This document shows, piece after piece, positions 1 through 10,559 of a stretch of 64,000 bases of DNA; the first letter of the stretch is position 1, and each line of letters begins with the position of its first letter. The translations under genes were made by a program, and so were the position numbers. Origin of the DNA: Fulvia fulva (taxonomy: Eukaryota; Ascomycota; Dothideomycetes; Mycosphaerellales; Mycosphaerellaceae); assembly GCF_020509005.1 (NCBI RefSeq), contig NC_063019.1, forward strand, positions 248,001 to 312,000, written 5' to 3'. Below the pieces are notes generated by a model. The model did no database searches, was not told the DNA's origin, and saw nothing but the letters and a program-made list of their open reading frames with translations.

Positions 1-152
1 CGCGTATAAATATCTAGCCTTCCCTAGGCCTCTCTTACTTTCTTCGTCTTTTGTTTTGTGTAGTAATTATACTATACCCTTTGTACCTATACTTCGTACC
101 TACATTCTCGCTTTTACTCTTGTATCTTATAGGCTAGGCTCTCGCCCTAACA
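1..152 (-). repeat. RIP-mutated partial LTR, cut by window start
   Basis: Read on the minus strand, this stretch matches the first ~150 bp of the intact solo LTR at 30215-30734, differing mainly by C-to-T and G-to-A changes (for example the LTR start TGTCAGGG appears here as TGTTAGGG, ending at 152). It is therefore a RIP-mutated copy of the same LTR family, in opposite orientation, truncated by the window edge. No polypurine tract is recognisable beyond 152, so I cannot tell a 5' from a 3' or solo LTR. Confidence 0.85.
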
Positions 153-951
153 ATACCGTTGCTCCGGTATACCTATTAGAGCCCTATTACACCTTATATA
201 GTATAAGCTCTATCGTAGATAGCCTAGTATATTACGCTACTAACTAGTATCTTATACTCCCTAGGAGTAGAGCGAGCTCTCTTACTATTCGCCGGAGCGA
301 AATAACTTAGTATAGAGCAATTATCGGACAATTTAATAAGTTGAGCGGATGACAATATATGTTTAAGTATACGATAGGACTAAGGCTACCCCTAGATTGA
401 ACTCCGGACCTTTAATGTTTACCGGTAGGTAAGATGATTATACACTTAAGTGAAAGTCGGTACAACGGGACTATTACCTAAGCTATCTCACCGGCAACAG
501 TCACACAATCTATGCTTTATTATATAGGTAATAATGGTAGTAGTGAAAGTGAGGAATGAGGGAAGGGGTACAAAGCTCACCTCACTCACCTCAGCTCACT
601 TCACTTGAAACAGCTGACCTACCCTTCCTATAGCAGTAGCAATACCGAGGGCCCGACGTCACTACTATAGGTAGGGGGGGGGGTTATGACAGGGTGCACG
701 CGATCACATGGGAATCAGCTCATTCACTCTAGCGCACGAGCTAAGGGGGTGTGTCGCGATCCGAGCGTGCATATGGGCAACATCCTATCATCAAAACTTG
801 AGGCCATGTACGCCAAGAATCAGGTGACTGATTAGTTACCTGCAGCCTCTTCAAGAGCAACACTTGTCTATTCTAGATAGACACATGCAATACACAACCT
901 GCTTTTGAAACACCCTATATGAGCCCGTACAATAACTTCCCACACTTCGAA
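153..951. other. Intergenic, no gene recognised
   Basis: No coding region is supported. The first half (to about 500) is CpA/TpG-poor like the mutated repeats. From about 540 the composition is normal. There is a run of ten G at about 665-674 and a short inverted repeat ATACCG...CGGTAT right after the LTR edge at 152. I see nothing else in it. Confidence 0.5.
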
Positions 952-1118
952 CGTGATATAGGCTGATTCAACCTGATAGAAAGGCTAAAAGGAAGGGAAG
1001 TTACCAGATGTGAGAACCTTGGCGAGTGTGAATCTGAGATACAGAAAAGCTACCTGAGAAAACTCTAAATATGGAGCTGAGCGCCAAGCCGACGGTGTGT
1101 TCGGATAAGAAAGTCACC
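952..1118 (-). repeat. Unmutated 167-bp remnant of gypsy-F-family LTR plus internal start
   Basis: The minus strand of 1009-1118 matches the 110-bp LTR found at 10158-10267 and 25604-25713, and 952-1008 matches the 57 bp that follow the LTR at 10268. The copy here keeps CpA and TpG where the two others have TpA, so it shows the sequence before RIP. It looks like a 5' LTR with the first bases of the internal region, broken off at 952. A short length may explain why RIP did not touch it. No partner LTR is seen nearby. Confidence 0.7.
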
Positions 1119-2060
1119 AGAGCATTGTCGAGCCCGGTCTTGGTTTCAGCCCTGGAATCCCGGATTAGGCGGCTTAAATTATTCTGGTAGTTTCATACGG
1201 CCGAAAAGAAGAGTGTGTATATAATCTATACGATCGAGCGAATACGGCGTGTATCCCAAAAGAGCAGCCTGACAATCCTCCGCCGCGTTCAGAGCAATTC
1301 CGCAGAACCCCAGCAATTGATGCTTTGCACGTTGACACCTGGAGTATTGGCCGAGGACGGCGACAAGCGCACTCAATGTCAGTGCCAGGTTTTCTGTTGG
1401 ATAGTAAGCATTCGAGAACGGCCTCGCCTTGCCCAGCCATTTACAGTAGATGATCGCAGGACGGCCAGGGATATATACGAGCGCGAGCCTTGGAGCGGAA
1501 ATTCCAGACAAAGCTTATTATTAAGTGTAACGACCTACGAGCGCTAGCCATCCACCGTAGCGACGTGTGAGCTTGCGAACACTCGAGCGTATGTAGGTGG
1601 TGGCGTCAGCGAGGAGGGAGTGGAGCTCTATCACCAGCCCTCAACTAGCCTTGGCGCCCGCTCTGATTGGTCGACTTTCAAGTTCTAGGGTCACGTGACC
1701 TACCGCACTGTGCCTGTTGGCGAACTCGCAAACATATACTCGTCGCTAACGCCTATGTCGTCGTATAATAAGCACTGTACGTCGGGTAGCGGTAGCGTGG
1801 ATTGCACGCTACTTTGCAGTCTAGAAGGGTTGGTAGAGAGCTCCACTCCGCTACGCTTACCTTTGGAGGTTCACAACCGCCAACAGCACATTTTTCATTG
1901 CGAATCTGCGATTTGCCTCCTTGTGTAAGACCAATGTGGTGTCGCGCAGACACAATTCCATTCCCGATTTCTGCGTTGGAGACATTACTCAGTCTTCTGC
2001 CAGCTGCTCCTCACATGCCGCAGTTATATATCATTATTGGTGCGTTCCGCCGCAGTCACT
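1119..2060. other. Intergenic, no gene recognised
   Basis: Composition is normal (not RIP-like). Several overlapping short open frames occur on both strands between 1174 and 2163, but none shows a recognisable domain, codon regularity or a clear start context, and they overlap one another. I treat the stretch as non-coding spacer between a repeat remnant and the tRNA-like units. Confidence 0.45.
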
Positions 2061-2232
2061 GGTCCTGTGGTGCAGCGGTAAGCACATCCAACGCAAACGA
2101 AGAGCCCCGAACCCGAAGCCTGCGAAAGCTAGGCAAGGTAAGGATGTACCGTTAACAACTTAACATACACAAACCACGACAGACTCGTCGCTGCATGATT
2201 TGAAAATCTACGTTCGATTCGCATTTAGGACT
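2061..2232 (+). pseudogene. tRNA-like unit 1 (decayed, interrupted anticodon arm)
   Basis: The ends pair as an acceptor stem (GGTCCTG near the start, TTAGGACT at the end, with wobbles). A D-arm GTGC-loop-GCAC follows at 2069-2084 with an A-box-like TGGTGCAGCGG, and a T-arm with the loop TTCGATT lies at about 2210-2220. The anticodon stem begins TCCAA and its 3' partner is separated by about 95 bp of extra sequence. Two sister copies lie downstream. Mismatches in the T-stem and the lack of T33 in the anticodon loop suggest a pseudogene. An isotype cannot be fixed from this copy. Confidence 0.4.
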
Positions 2233-2341
2233 AACCCACGCCCTTTTGTTGCACAGCATATTCCTATGACAACACAGTAAACAGCCGCCGACCTAGATAG
2301 GCAGTCTATATATAACCGACTGTAAACGTTATCGTCCAATC

Positions 2342-2463
2342 GGTCCCGTAAGCACGTCCCTTGCATGTGAGGATAGCGACCAGCGCACCGTCCGTTTATA
2401 GCACACCGGCAACCATGTTGTTGTGCGTGATTGGAAGACCTTCGTTCGATTCGTAGTGGGACC
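2342..2463 (+). pseudogene. tRNA-like unit 2 (D-arm deleted)
   Basis: GGTCCCG at the start pairs with TGGGACC at the end as a 7-bp acceptor stem, and the T-arm loop TTCGATT is preserved. The 5' part of the D-arm is missing compared with units 1 and 3. In this copy the anticodon position reads TTGCAT, that is T33 followed by GCA, which would be a cysteine anticodon. About 65 bp of extra sequence separate the two halves of the anticodon arm. It is most likely a non-functional relative of the flanking units. Confidence 0.4.
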
Positions 2464-2569
2464 ATTGTTTTGGCCATATCCCCTAACAATCCGCAAGACA
2501 GCCCATCATTTTGCAACCCCCACCCCATTGTCAACCCATACATACCCTTCCAGCTCCGCTTCCATCATC

Positions 2570-2735
2570 GATCCCATGGTGCAACGGCCAGCACATCCAA
2601 CGCACATGAGGAGCGGTGTAACCGGGCTGGGTGCATCAGTCGCGGCCAACATCGACTCCGTTGATAGCAAGTTCGCGGCGACCACGAGTTGCCGGTGCAT
2701 GGTTGGAAGATCTGCGTTCGATCTGTAGTGGGATC
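2570..2735 (+). pseudogene. tRNA-like unit 3 (best folded copy, interrupted)
   Basis: This is the best preserved copy. The acceptor stem GATCCCA/TGGGATC pairs 7 of 7, the D-stem GTGC/GCAC 4 of 4, the anticodon stem TCCAA/TTGGA 5 of 5, and the T-stem CTGCG/TGTAG closes with two G-T wobbles around TTCGATC. An insert of roughly 95-100 bp lies in the anticodon loop, near the place where nuclear tRNA introns sit. The universal T33 is absent (the loop starts CGCA), which argues against a working tRNA. Comparison with unit 2 suggests a tRNA-Cys(GCA) ancestor, but this is inference. Confidence 0.45.
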
Positions 2736-2769
2736 AATACGTGCATTCTTTTTGCACTGATCACGGACC

Positions 2770-5094
2770 TCATATCTCCATCACCATTGACCCAGGGACA
2801 CTGCCAGGAGGATACTCCACAGCCTTCACTTCCTTCGGCTTCCCCTTTCTATCAACTCTTTCGTCTCTGGGATCAAACCCACCATTACCCCAAAGTGCCC
2901 ACTCATGTGTCGGCGCGCCGATGTAGTCCTCCGGTGAGAACGGCTTGCCGCTCTCGACACATTTGAAGAACGCGGGATAGTCAATCGTCGTATGCCACCT
3001 GCCATCCTTGTTGAACCTCGTCCGATCCGCCAACAAGATGCAGCAAGAATGCGCATGCTCAGCCCCAATGCCGTACTGGAGGCCTCGTCGATTTAGTTCA
3101 GCTTCGAGTGCAAGAACGAACTTTTGCACCTCTTTGTAGAAAGGAACATTCTGCATACTAAGACCAGCGCCGGCTGCAGTACTCGTGCCGCAATACGTCA
3201 CGCCTTTGACTTCGACAAAGCCGGGAAGGGCACGTTCGACGAGATCGGCGTAGCCAGCTGCTTCCTCTTCGATGTTGAAACCTTTCACTAAGGTGAGGCG
3301 GAAGACGGTGCGGTGAGTAAAACGCTTCTCGCGGAGGATGTCCATACAGCGGATGAAGCGTTCCCAAAAGTCGCGGTGGAGAGGGCGATCGATCTTGCGG
3401 AGGGATTCTTTGTTTGAGGCGTCGATTGAGACGTAGAGTTGTGTAACGGGTCCGAGTGCTGCGAGTTGGTCTGGGTGTTGTGCATTACAAACCAGGAAGG
3501 AGCTGATATGCTCGTTGTGTAGCATTGCTAGCAATTCGTTGATGTGAGGGTAGAAGATCGGCTCTCCTACAAGACTCAAAGCGCAATGCCGTATCCTCAT
3601 AGCTTCGGAGAAGCGCTCGCTCCTCACGCCAGGTACGCCTCGCATCATCTTGATTTTCTGATAATGACCTTCTTTCATGCCATCGAAGATGAGATCTGGA
3701 GGATCGACCTGCCATCGCCATGTAGTACCAACCGGATTTGTGCCGTGTCGCCAGCAGAAGACACATTTGTTGCTGCAGCTTAGCGATGGTGTGGCTTCCA
3801 TGCAGAGGTGGGAGTTGATGCCGTAGAAGGAGTACTTATAGCACGACCCGCGACCTCGGAGGGCTGACTTCGTCCAGCGACAGATCTTGACGCCCGAGTG
3901 GGAGCCGACGATGGTGTAGCCTTGCTTTGTTAGGTTGGTGTAGGTGGGTGATGTCTTGGGTACCATTTCCTTCGGTGTCTGTAAGGTGGATGCAGACTTT
4001 CCAGCGGTCGTGAAGTCCACAGGTATAGGTGCCTTCATGTCTTCCAGGTCATCGCCTACTTTCCTGTTCTTGCGAGGCTTTCCAACCAATGTTTCGTCAT
4101 CTTCATACTCGACAGCATCCTCATCGTCGCTCTCAACAGCGTCTCCACTGCCCGCTACACCTTCACCGAGACCTTTACCTTGGCTCAGGTCCTGCATGAC
4201 GCTCTGAACTCCTCTTCTCCAATCTGTCAGTCTTTCTTCCAGCTCATCGGCTTTGACGTCTCTCATGCCCAGTGGGAAAGCTCTCTTTCGTCCTGTCAAC
4301 CTTGCCATCCACTTATCGACTTCAATTGCCTGCTGGCAGTATCCATCTCGTTCTGTAGGCCACTCTGACTGATCTCCGAAGCCAAACACGCTGTATCCTG
4401 CCAGACCTGACAACGGGGCTGTGTCGATCCTGAAGTCATGATGTGTCTCTTCCAGATGGGACAGGAAGTTCGACAGCTCTGTATCGATATTGTACCCGGG
4501 TATCAGGATCATGTAGAAGTTCGCAGTACTTGGGGAAGAGGTCTTCGGTGGGGAGACAAAGTAGTCTTCGTAATCGATCTCAGTCAAGTCGTGGAGTGCT
4601 GGCTGCAGGATTCGCTGGCTGTCATCCTTGGCCGATAGTGCCTCAACAAGCTTGGTCGCATGTTCTCGTGTCGAGCCTCCCAGGCTGAAGTAGAAGACGT
4701 ATGGCTGTATCTGCTCGATCGCGGGGCCAGTATCTTGCTTCGGTCGTGGGATGCGTTTCCCTTTGATTCGGCGGGGTCCTTTCGATGCTACCGCAGGCTC
4801 TACTTTATCTGCTATGACCGGCTCTTTGGACACTTCCCTGCTATGCTCCACAGCAAATGTCTGCTTCTTCTCGTCGATCGGCGAGCCCAATGGTGGAGTC
4901 AATGCGATCTTGGACTTTCTCCCTCGCCATTGTATCGCGAGACGCAGAAGCCCAATGACGACCGCAGCTCCTAGCAGTACCTCAGCTCTGTGGGTATGCC
5001 AAAGGAACAATAGCTCCCCCGGCAGCTGTAGGAGTCGTTCGGGGTCCATATTGGCATGTCTGCATAGATCCCGAGCATGCAGTGGAGTCGACAT
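2770..5094 (-). CDS. TYW1: TYW1, tRNA 4-demethylwyosine synthase (radical SAM)
   Basis: A 774-residue intronless frame. TYW1 makes the tricyclic 4-demethylwyosine core on G37 of tRNA-Phe from N1-methylguanosine and pyruvate, the second step of wybutosine synthesis. A hydrophobic segment at about residues 38-55 suggests an N-terminal membrane anchor. The flavodoxin-like domain (about 131-300) has the FMN-loop motif SLGGSTREHA. An acidic linker (about 310-345) follows. The radical-SAM domain has the CX3CX2C cluster at C440, C444 and C447. C405, C418 and C431 are spaced CX12CX12C like the second [4Fe-4S] cluster of archaeal TYW1. Length and domain order fit fungal TYW1. Met16 (codon at 5049) has A at -3 whereas Met1 has T, so translation could start there; the anchor is kept either way. 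This is the only intact cellular gene seen. Confidence 0.95.
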   Translation of the reverse strand: MSTPLHARDLCRHANMDPERLLQLPGELLFLWHTHRAEVLLGAAVVIGLLRLAIQWRGRKSKIALTPPLGSPIDEKKQTFAVEHSREVSKEPVIADKVEPAVASKGPRRIKGKRIPRPKQDTGPAIEQIQPYVFYFSLGGSTREHATKLVEALSAKDDSQRILQPALHDLTEIDYEDYFVSPPKTSSPSTANFYMILIPGYNIDTELSNFLSHLEETHHDFRIDTAPLSGLAGYSVFGFGDQSEWPTERDGYCQQAIEVDKWMARLTGRKRAFPLGMRDVKADELEERLTDWRRGVQSVMQDLSQGKGLGEGVAGSGDAVESDDEDAVEYEDDETLVGKPRKNRKVGDDLEDMKAPIPVDFTTAGKSASTLQTPKEMVPKTSPTYTNLTKQGYTIVGSHSGVKICRWTKSALRGRGSCYKYSFYGINSHLCMEATPSLSCSNKCVFCWRHGTNPVGTTWRWQVDPPDLIFDGMKEGHYQKIKMMRGVPGVRSERFSEAMRIRHCALSLVGEPIFYPHINELLAMLHNEHISSFLVCNAQHPDQLAALGPVTQLYVSIDASNKESLRKIDRPLHRDFWERFIRCMDILREKRFTHRTVFRLTLVKGFNIEEEAAGYADLVERALPGFVEVKGVTYCGTSTAAGAGLSMQNVPFYKEVQKFVLALEAELNRRGLQYGIGAEHAHSCCILLADRTRFNKDGRWHTTIDYPAFFKCVESGKPFSPEDYIGAPTHEWALWGNGGFDPRDERVDRKGKPKEVKAVEYPPGSVPGSMVMEI

Positions 5095-5357
5095 TCACTC
5101 TCAAAATTCTGACTCAGCACAATTGCCCCACCAAGTCTCATGGTTGCCGGAGCGCGTCGTGTGAAAAGATGGCATAACCTTGCAGCGTGAGATGAGATTA
5201 TGAGGTTGAAATAAGCATTACAGGGTGCAAGGATATAATAGGTATTGGCCGAGGAGATTGCGATGACTAATTTAGGGCAATAACGTGCCCTACATAAAAG
5301 CTAATAAGGCACTACTTTTAAATAATATAGTTTTTTATACCTTATAAACTAATACCC
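5095..5357 (-). promoter_or_regulatory. TYW1 upstream region
   Basis: These 263 bp separate the TYW1 start from the LTR of copia D, so the gene's 5' UTR and core promoter must lie here or inside the LTR. The first ~120 bp have normal composition, while 5270-5357 is AT-rich and partly CpA-poor, perhaps RIP spill-over from the element. I can name no specific element with confidence. Confidence 0.4.
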
Positions 5358-5582
5358 TGTTGAGGACAGGACACGAATGGCGCAGCCGTGGAAGATAGGA
5401 ATTACAGATTATGTGAATGAAGAAGGACCCAATAGGATAGCGTGTATCTATGTACAGTATCGCTAGTTAATGGTGTAGGTGTTTTAGGAGGGACAGCTAC
5501 ACTCAGGACTTGACTAGCAAGCCCTGATTACTAATCCCCCTAAGCACCTAATGTTGACCCTATGACCTGCACATTCTCAACA
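5358..5582 (-). repeat. 3' LTR of copia D (225 bp)
   Basis: Bounded by TGTTGAGG and CTCAACA on the plus strand, an inverted terminal TGTTGAG/CTCAACA pair. A polypurine tract GAGTGGGAG directly precedes the LTR on the minus strand and is identical to that of copia B. The stretch GATACACGCTATCCTATT, with the following GGTCCTTCTTC, is shared with the LTRs of element A, so A and D are related subfamilies. The five bases before it are TACCC; no second copy was found. Confidence 0.85.
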
Positions 5583-5589
5583 CTCCCAC

Positions 5590-8500
5590 TCAGGTCAGAA
5601 GGTCTCAAACAATCCCTTATGCAAGCTAGAGCTGCCTTACAAAGTTTTGAAACTGCTGGCCATTAAGGGGCTTAGTCAGCCCATCAGCAACCATGTCCTT
5701 TGTGTGGCAGTAATCCACTAACTACAATCTTCCTTTGCCACTAGAGATTCCTGACTAAGTGGTATACCACATCAATATGCTTTGACCTGTTATGGACATG
5801 GGCATCTTTGACAAAGGTCAAAGTTGCTTAGTTGTCACCTATAAGCTTCACGGGTCTCAGCTCATCAACAGTACTTTTGCTTGCCTTGTTCCTAGGTTGG
5901 AATGAACACTCTCCAACCAGGTCAGGACACCTCATCTCTCTAAGGACTGCAGCAAGAAACTGTGACTGCTTGGCTGCTGCATCCATAGCCATGAACTCAG
6001 CCTCTATTGTTGATGTGGCAACAGACTTCTGCTTCCTACTTATCTAGGACACAGGTGATCCACAAAGGAACTATACATGTCCAAGGATTGAGACTCTGTC
6101 TGCCTTGTCTATAGCATAATCAGAATCTGAGTATCCCTAGAGAATACCTCCTCCTCTTCTGTACATCAAGCCCAGGTCTGGGTATGATCTCAGATATCTA
6201 GAGAGTTTCTTCAAAGCTCTAAGATGTTGCTTTGAAGGGTCAGCAATATATAAGCTGATTCTTCTAATGGGGAAAGCAAGGTCTAGCCTTATCATTGTCA
6301 TTGGCCACATCTAGGTACTATTGCAACTCTGGTACTCCTGTTTGTTGCACCTCTCATCTATAGCAGCTGAAGGTCTCAGATCCTTATAGCTGTCTATAGG
6401 TGAGAGTGTGGGTGTGGCCTTCTCTAGAGAAATGCCTATCTTAGCAAGGTTAGTTTGGATATAGTGTCCTTGATCAAGCTTCAAAGTACCTTAGAACCTG
6501 TTTCTTATAATCCTCATTCTAAGGATCTTCTTAGGTTCCCTAAGATCTTTGATCTTGAACACTCTTCTAAATTCAGCCTTGAACCACTGAACATCTAACA
6601 GCTTTAGAGCTACAATAGGGATGTCATCTACATCGGTGAGGACTATAATGTCTCTTCCTCTATAGATGAGTAGGCATAGATCTACCTAGAACTGGGTGAA
6701 TCCAATCTGTTCTAGCTTAGTAACACAGAGCTTGTTCTAATCTCTAGCTGCTTGCTTCAGTCTATATAGGCTTCTAAGGACCTTAAAGACCATATTTAGT
6801 GGAATATCAACACCTAGGGGTGGGATCATATAGATGTCTTCAAGAAGGCTACTTTCGGTAAAAGCATTGTTCATATCCACCTAGTGCATCTCAAGATCTC
6901 TCTTACATACTACAGCTATGAAGACCCTAAGGGTATTATGCCTAACAGTAGGTGCAAAGGTCTCTTCAAAGTCAACACCATATTTCTGTGAAAACCCTCT
7001 TATAACCAGTCTTGCCTTGAACTCTTCAATGGCTCTACTGATCATTCTTTTCACATCGAAAACCCACTTAGATGTAACCAGGCTTGCACCCCTTGGTGGT
7101 ATAACTAGATCCAAGGTGTTGTTGCTTCCTAAGGCAATAAGTTCTTTCGGGATTGCCTCTTTCTATATATGTCCCCAATTGGGGTCTCCCACTGCCTCCT
7201 TATAGGAGTTTAGGATTGGCACTTCCTGCTAGTAGGCTATGGCCTGCCTAACAGCAGCAAATGTATGTCCCTCCACATCATTCAGGATTTCCTCAACCTA
7301 GCTCATAGTTGGATTAAGATAAAACATCTAAGCAATCAATGCCCTATAATGCTTGGCTTTATGCTCAGCAGAGCCATCATCTTCATCCCCCCTTGACCTC
7401 TTGTCGCCTACAAGCTGAGGTGGCTGTTGAGCTTGATCCTCCTGAACAAGTTCCTCTTCCTTTTCTTTTCTTGGAGTCCCCTCTACTCCAATCTTCTGGT
7501 ACTCTCTAATGTCTTTTGGAGGTTGGGGAAGTTACACAAACAGAGGCTTTGTCTGGAGCTGCTGTGGCTGCATTGATGAACTAGAGACCTGAGCAGGAGG
7601 TCTTCCAACAGGGTTTCTCTTTAGGGCTCTGCTTAACTGGTTTGTGAAGGTGATGCCAAGATCCATATCACCCCCCTTCTCATTCTCAAACCAGTCAACT
7701 TGCCCGTGTGTTTTAATAGCTTTCATGGCAGGCTCCTAGAAGAGCTATTGCTTTGTGGTGTTCTCCACATAGCTAACAAAGACAACTTCTTTACCCCTAT
7801 TCATGAGCTTGTCACTTCTCAAGCCTTGAGGTTAGGATCTCGGGTCTACATAGACCACTGCTTTACATCCCTAGACTCTCATATGGTCAACTGATAGTAC
7901 CTAGCCAGTGAAGGCTTCTTCTAGTGAAAGAGTAGTACCATCTATCATTGGTCCATTTGGAAGTCTGTTTCTGACCACAGTTTGAGCAATAAGGGCCTCT
8001 AGCCAGAATTCAACTAGCATATTTGAGTCCTCAAGTATAGCTCTCACTGTGTTCTTAGAGGCTTGGATTGACCTTTCTATAGGTCCATTCTGAAGTGAGT
8101 TGTAGGCATCAGTTGTGTCCATCTGAATGCCAAACTCCTTCTCCCACTGTTTTAGCAAGGAAAGAATTTCCCTTATACCATCACCACGGATTGCAGATAA
8201 ATAACACCTTGAGCTGTTCTCTACCTGAACCTTCCATTCCTTAAGAGCTGCAGGAGCATCACTCCTAGCCTTCAAAGGGATTACCTACTTCTTCCTTAAG
8301 AAGTTGTCTACAATCTCAAGCTAGTACTTGAAGCCAAGTCTTGGGACTGCACCTTCAAAAGGCCCACAGATGTCAATGGAGATGAGGGCCAGCCTCTCTC
8401 CTTTCCTCTCTGTGGTAGGTCCTTTGAACTTCCTTATGTTTGCAAGGGAGCAGACCTTGCAGTTCTAGTGTTCAGAAGGAACAGGAATGGGATCTTTCTT

Positions 8501-9060
8501 GTCAGTGACTCTATATAGGTTTCTTAGCAGTCCCTTGCTAAGGTGTGCACATCTTCTATGCTATAGCTCCTACTAGTCCTGGGACTCAGTGGCAGTCATA
8601 GCCTGTTCCAATTCACACTCAAAATGTGTACCTAACTTAGACAGATCTAAGTCATGCTCCTGTAGAGAGGCATATGCTTAAGGCATAGCTTCAAGCTGCT
8701 CTAAAACACTTTGAATGAATGGAACACCCCCTCTTAGCTTTGTCTAGACAACAGGTTTTCCAGAAAGGGATTTGAGTGTGAAACTGGGTGGTTAGATAGC
8801 AAACTGTTGGCTGAACTGATTCTAAGAAACAAGGCTAACTCCAGGAACAAACAAAACATTCTTCGAGACAATCTGCTTCCTAGAAGGACTACCCATCACT
8901 GCACTCCCCTCATGTGTGGCATGTAGGTAGCCACCCCCAACCTTGATCCACTTCCTCTTCTGAAGAGGTTTCAGGGTCCTGAAAAGTGAATCCTGGTCAG
9001 TCATATAGGATGAAGCACAAGAGTCAAGCAACCACTCTTAGGAGGGGTACTTGCCCTTGG
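5590..9060 (-). pseudogene. copia D pol (protease-integrase-RT-RNase H), broken
   Basis: Domains in order on the minus strand: the protease active site LDSCASSYMTDQ near 9030-8990, a GAG-pre-integrase and integrase region with the NGPIERSIQ segment (about 8100), the RT start FDVKRMISRAIEEFKARLVIRGF near 7060, the RT catalytic box VDDIP near 6630, and the RNase H C-terminus near 5700-6050. The longest open stretches are 124 and 77 residues, with TAG stops at Gln and Trp positions between them. It is homologous to the less damaged pol of element B and is not expected to yield a functional polyprotein. Confidence 0.85.
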
Positions 9061-10117
9061 CTTCCACAGTTGAATGGGCAACCTCATCAACTTCATCATC
9101 CTCTGATGGTGTCTCAGGGTCTGATGAGTCTTCCTGGGTTGCATAGGCTCTTGCAGGCTTCTTGGTGGATGAGGCTTTCTTCTTCTGGCTGTCACCCACC
9201 ATCCTTGTAAGGTCCTTCATCACCACTAGGATGTCCCTCAGGCTTAGGGATAGGGACCTCCTTCTTGGTGGTGATGATTGTCTCTTTGTAACAGAGGTGT
9301 TTCCTTCGTTGAGCTTGTCCTTCCTGACAGCATGCTTGGCTCTAGAGAGGTGTGGGCAATCCTTGATCACATGATCACTATCATAGAGATGGCAGGTGAT
9401 CTTGCCCTAGAAACCTCTTCCTACAAACATTACTGTTTCCTTGGATGCAACTTCCAGCCTGGATTCATGTGACTCAAGCAGTTGTAGACAATCTTCATAT
9501 AACAGTCCTGGCTGGGCCAGGATAGTGTTCTTAGTCTCAAGATACACCTCAGGCAGGGCTTGAAGCAGATGCTTCAGCTTCCTTGTAGGCTCTCTGTAGT
9601 GAGCCTCTGCTGGGTCAACTTCAGCAATCCTTCTTACAAGATTGCCAAGGTGGACCTAGGCCTGTCTGATAGTCATACTATCTATTATTCTAAAGTTGAT
9701 CAATTCTTGAACAACTGTTATTGTATATACAGCATGAACCTTGCTGTATTTTGCCCTTATCTTGAGCTAGATCTCTCTAGCTTGTCTCATCTCTAACACC
9801 TCATCTTGGTCATCTTATGAAAGGCAGATGAAGATCTCATATCTTGCCTTTACATTTGCTTTCCTCCTAACTGGACTGTATTTTGACTCTTCAAGTCCAG
9901 GTAAGGGATCTGATGACTTAGATAGTGTTAAGGAGCTAGGTGTGCTTGATAATAGATGGCTTCTATCTACAACCTAAAGCACATCTTAAGCTTCAAGATG
10001 GTCTTGTATTGATAAGAACTATGTCCTCTAGTTGTCCTTAGTTAGGATAGGTGCTACTCTCCTGCTACTAAGGGTACTATGTCTAGTTTCTATCAGTTGT
10101 AGATTGATAGTTAATAT
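9061..10117 (-). pseudogene. copia D gag, broken and N-terminally truncated
   Basis: The minus strand shows an N-terminal gag motif (LTKDN followed by FLSIQDHLEA at about 9980-10050), a helical capsid-like region, a zinc knuckle (CHLYDSDHVIKDC near 9355-9400, second Cys replaced by Tyr) and a basic and Ser-rich stretch before the protease. Some Trp and Gln codons are TAG. The frame runs into the LTR of element E at 10117. Confidence 0.75.
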
Positions 10118-10157
10118 TGTTATAGGTCGCTAGGTGTCTAATAGTAGAGATGTAACC
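10118..10157 (-). repeat. Copia E 3' LTR, left piece
   Basis: Starts TGTTATAGG on the plus strand immediately inside copia D gag and breaks after AACC at 10157, where the gypsy F LTR begins. Continues at 25718. AATAT directly precedes it and may be one half of E's own TSD, but the other half is out of reach. Confidence 0.6.
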
Positions 10158-10267
10158 TATAACGTTCTTATCCGAACACACCGCCGGCTTAGCGCTTAGC
10201 TTTATATTTAGAGTTTTCTTAGGTAGCTTTTCTATATCTTAGATTTACACTCGCTAAGGTTCTTATA
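10158..10267 (+). repeat. 5' LTR of gypsy F
   Basis: 110 bp from TATAACGTTC to GGTTCTTATA; the relative at 1009-1118 suggests TG...CACA ends before RIP. It is near-identical to 25604-25713. The internal region begins TCTAGTAGCTTCCC (TCTGGTAACTTCCC in the unmutated relative), so a primer-binding site may start at its TGG, but I cannot name the tRNA. Confidence 0.8.
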
Positions 10268-10559
10268 TCTAGTAGCTTCCCTTCCTTTTAGCCTTTCTAT
10301 TAGGTTAAACTAGCCTATAAGTAAATCTCCTAAGCTATAAGTCTCTAACTGACGCCTTAGTCGGACCTTAGTACTAAAGCTAAGCGAGGTAATCTTACTA
10401 ACCTTATCTTAGCTCCTATAAACGGGGCGGGCTACTCAAACCTTTAGTATAGAGGACACTAACTAACACCCTAATTAAGGCGGTTATTACCTACCGGATT
10501 AGTAAGGTTTCGCTACTTATCTAGTCGGAGAGGGCCTAGCCTATAGTCGCGCCCTAGGT

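Larger units (their letters stand above)
5358..10117 (-). mobile_element. Ty1/copia element D, 5' end missing
   Basis: A copia element in minus orientation with one LTR (5358-5582), then RT/RNase H, integrase, protease and gag reading leftwards to rightwards in reverse. The right side breaks within the first codons of gag at 10117/10118, where the LTR of copia E begins, so D's own 5' LTR and primer-binding site are absent here. Coding sequence is closely related to elements A and B. It is only moderately mutated: many CpA/TpG remain, but many codons have become TAG. Net length seen is 4.76 kb. Confidence 0.85.

Noticed and set aside
385..500. Minus-strand tRNA- or SINE-like stretch with A-box-like TAGCTTAGGTAATAG and B-box-like GAGTTCAATCT
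   Set aside because: No acceptor or anticodon stem could be paired, and only one copy is seen; too weak to list.
1004..1121. Reading 1009-1116 as a solo LTR with TSD CCAGA
   Set aside because: The sequence next to it (952-1008) also matches the internal start of gypsy F at 10268, so one CCAGA is internal to the element and the repeat is probably chance.
1174..2163. Cluster of open frames of 66-117 codons on both strands
   Set aside because: They overlap each other on opposite strands, show no known motif and sit in spacer DNA; chance openness in GC-moderate sequence is the simpler explanation.
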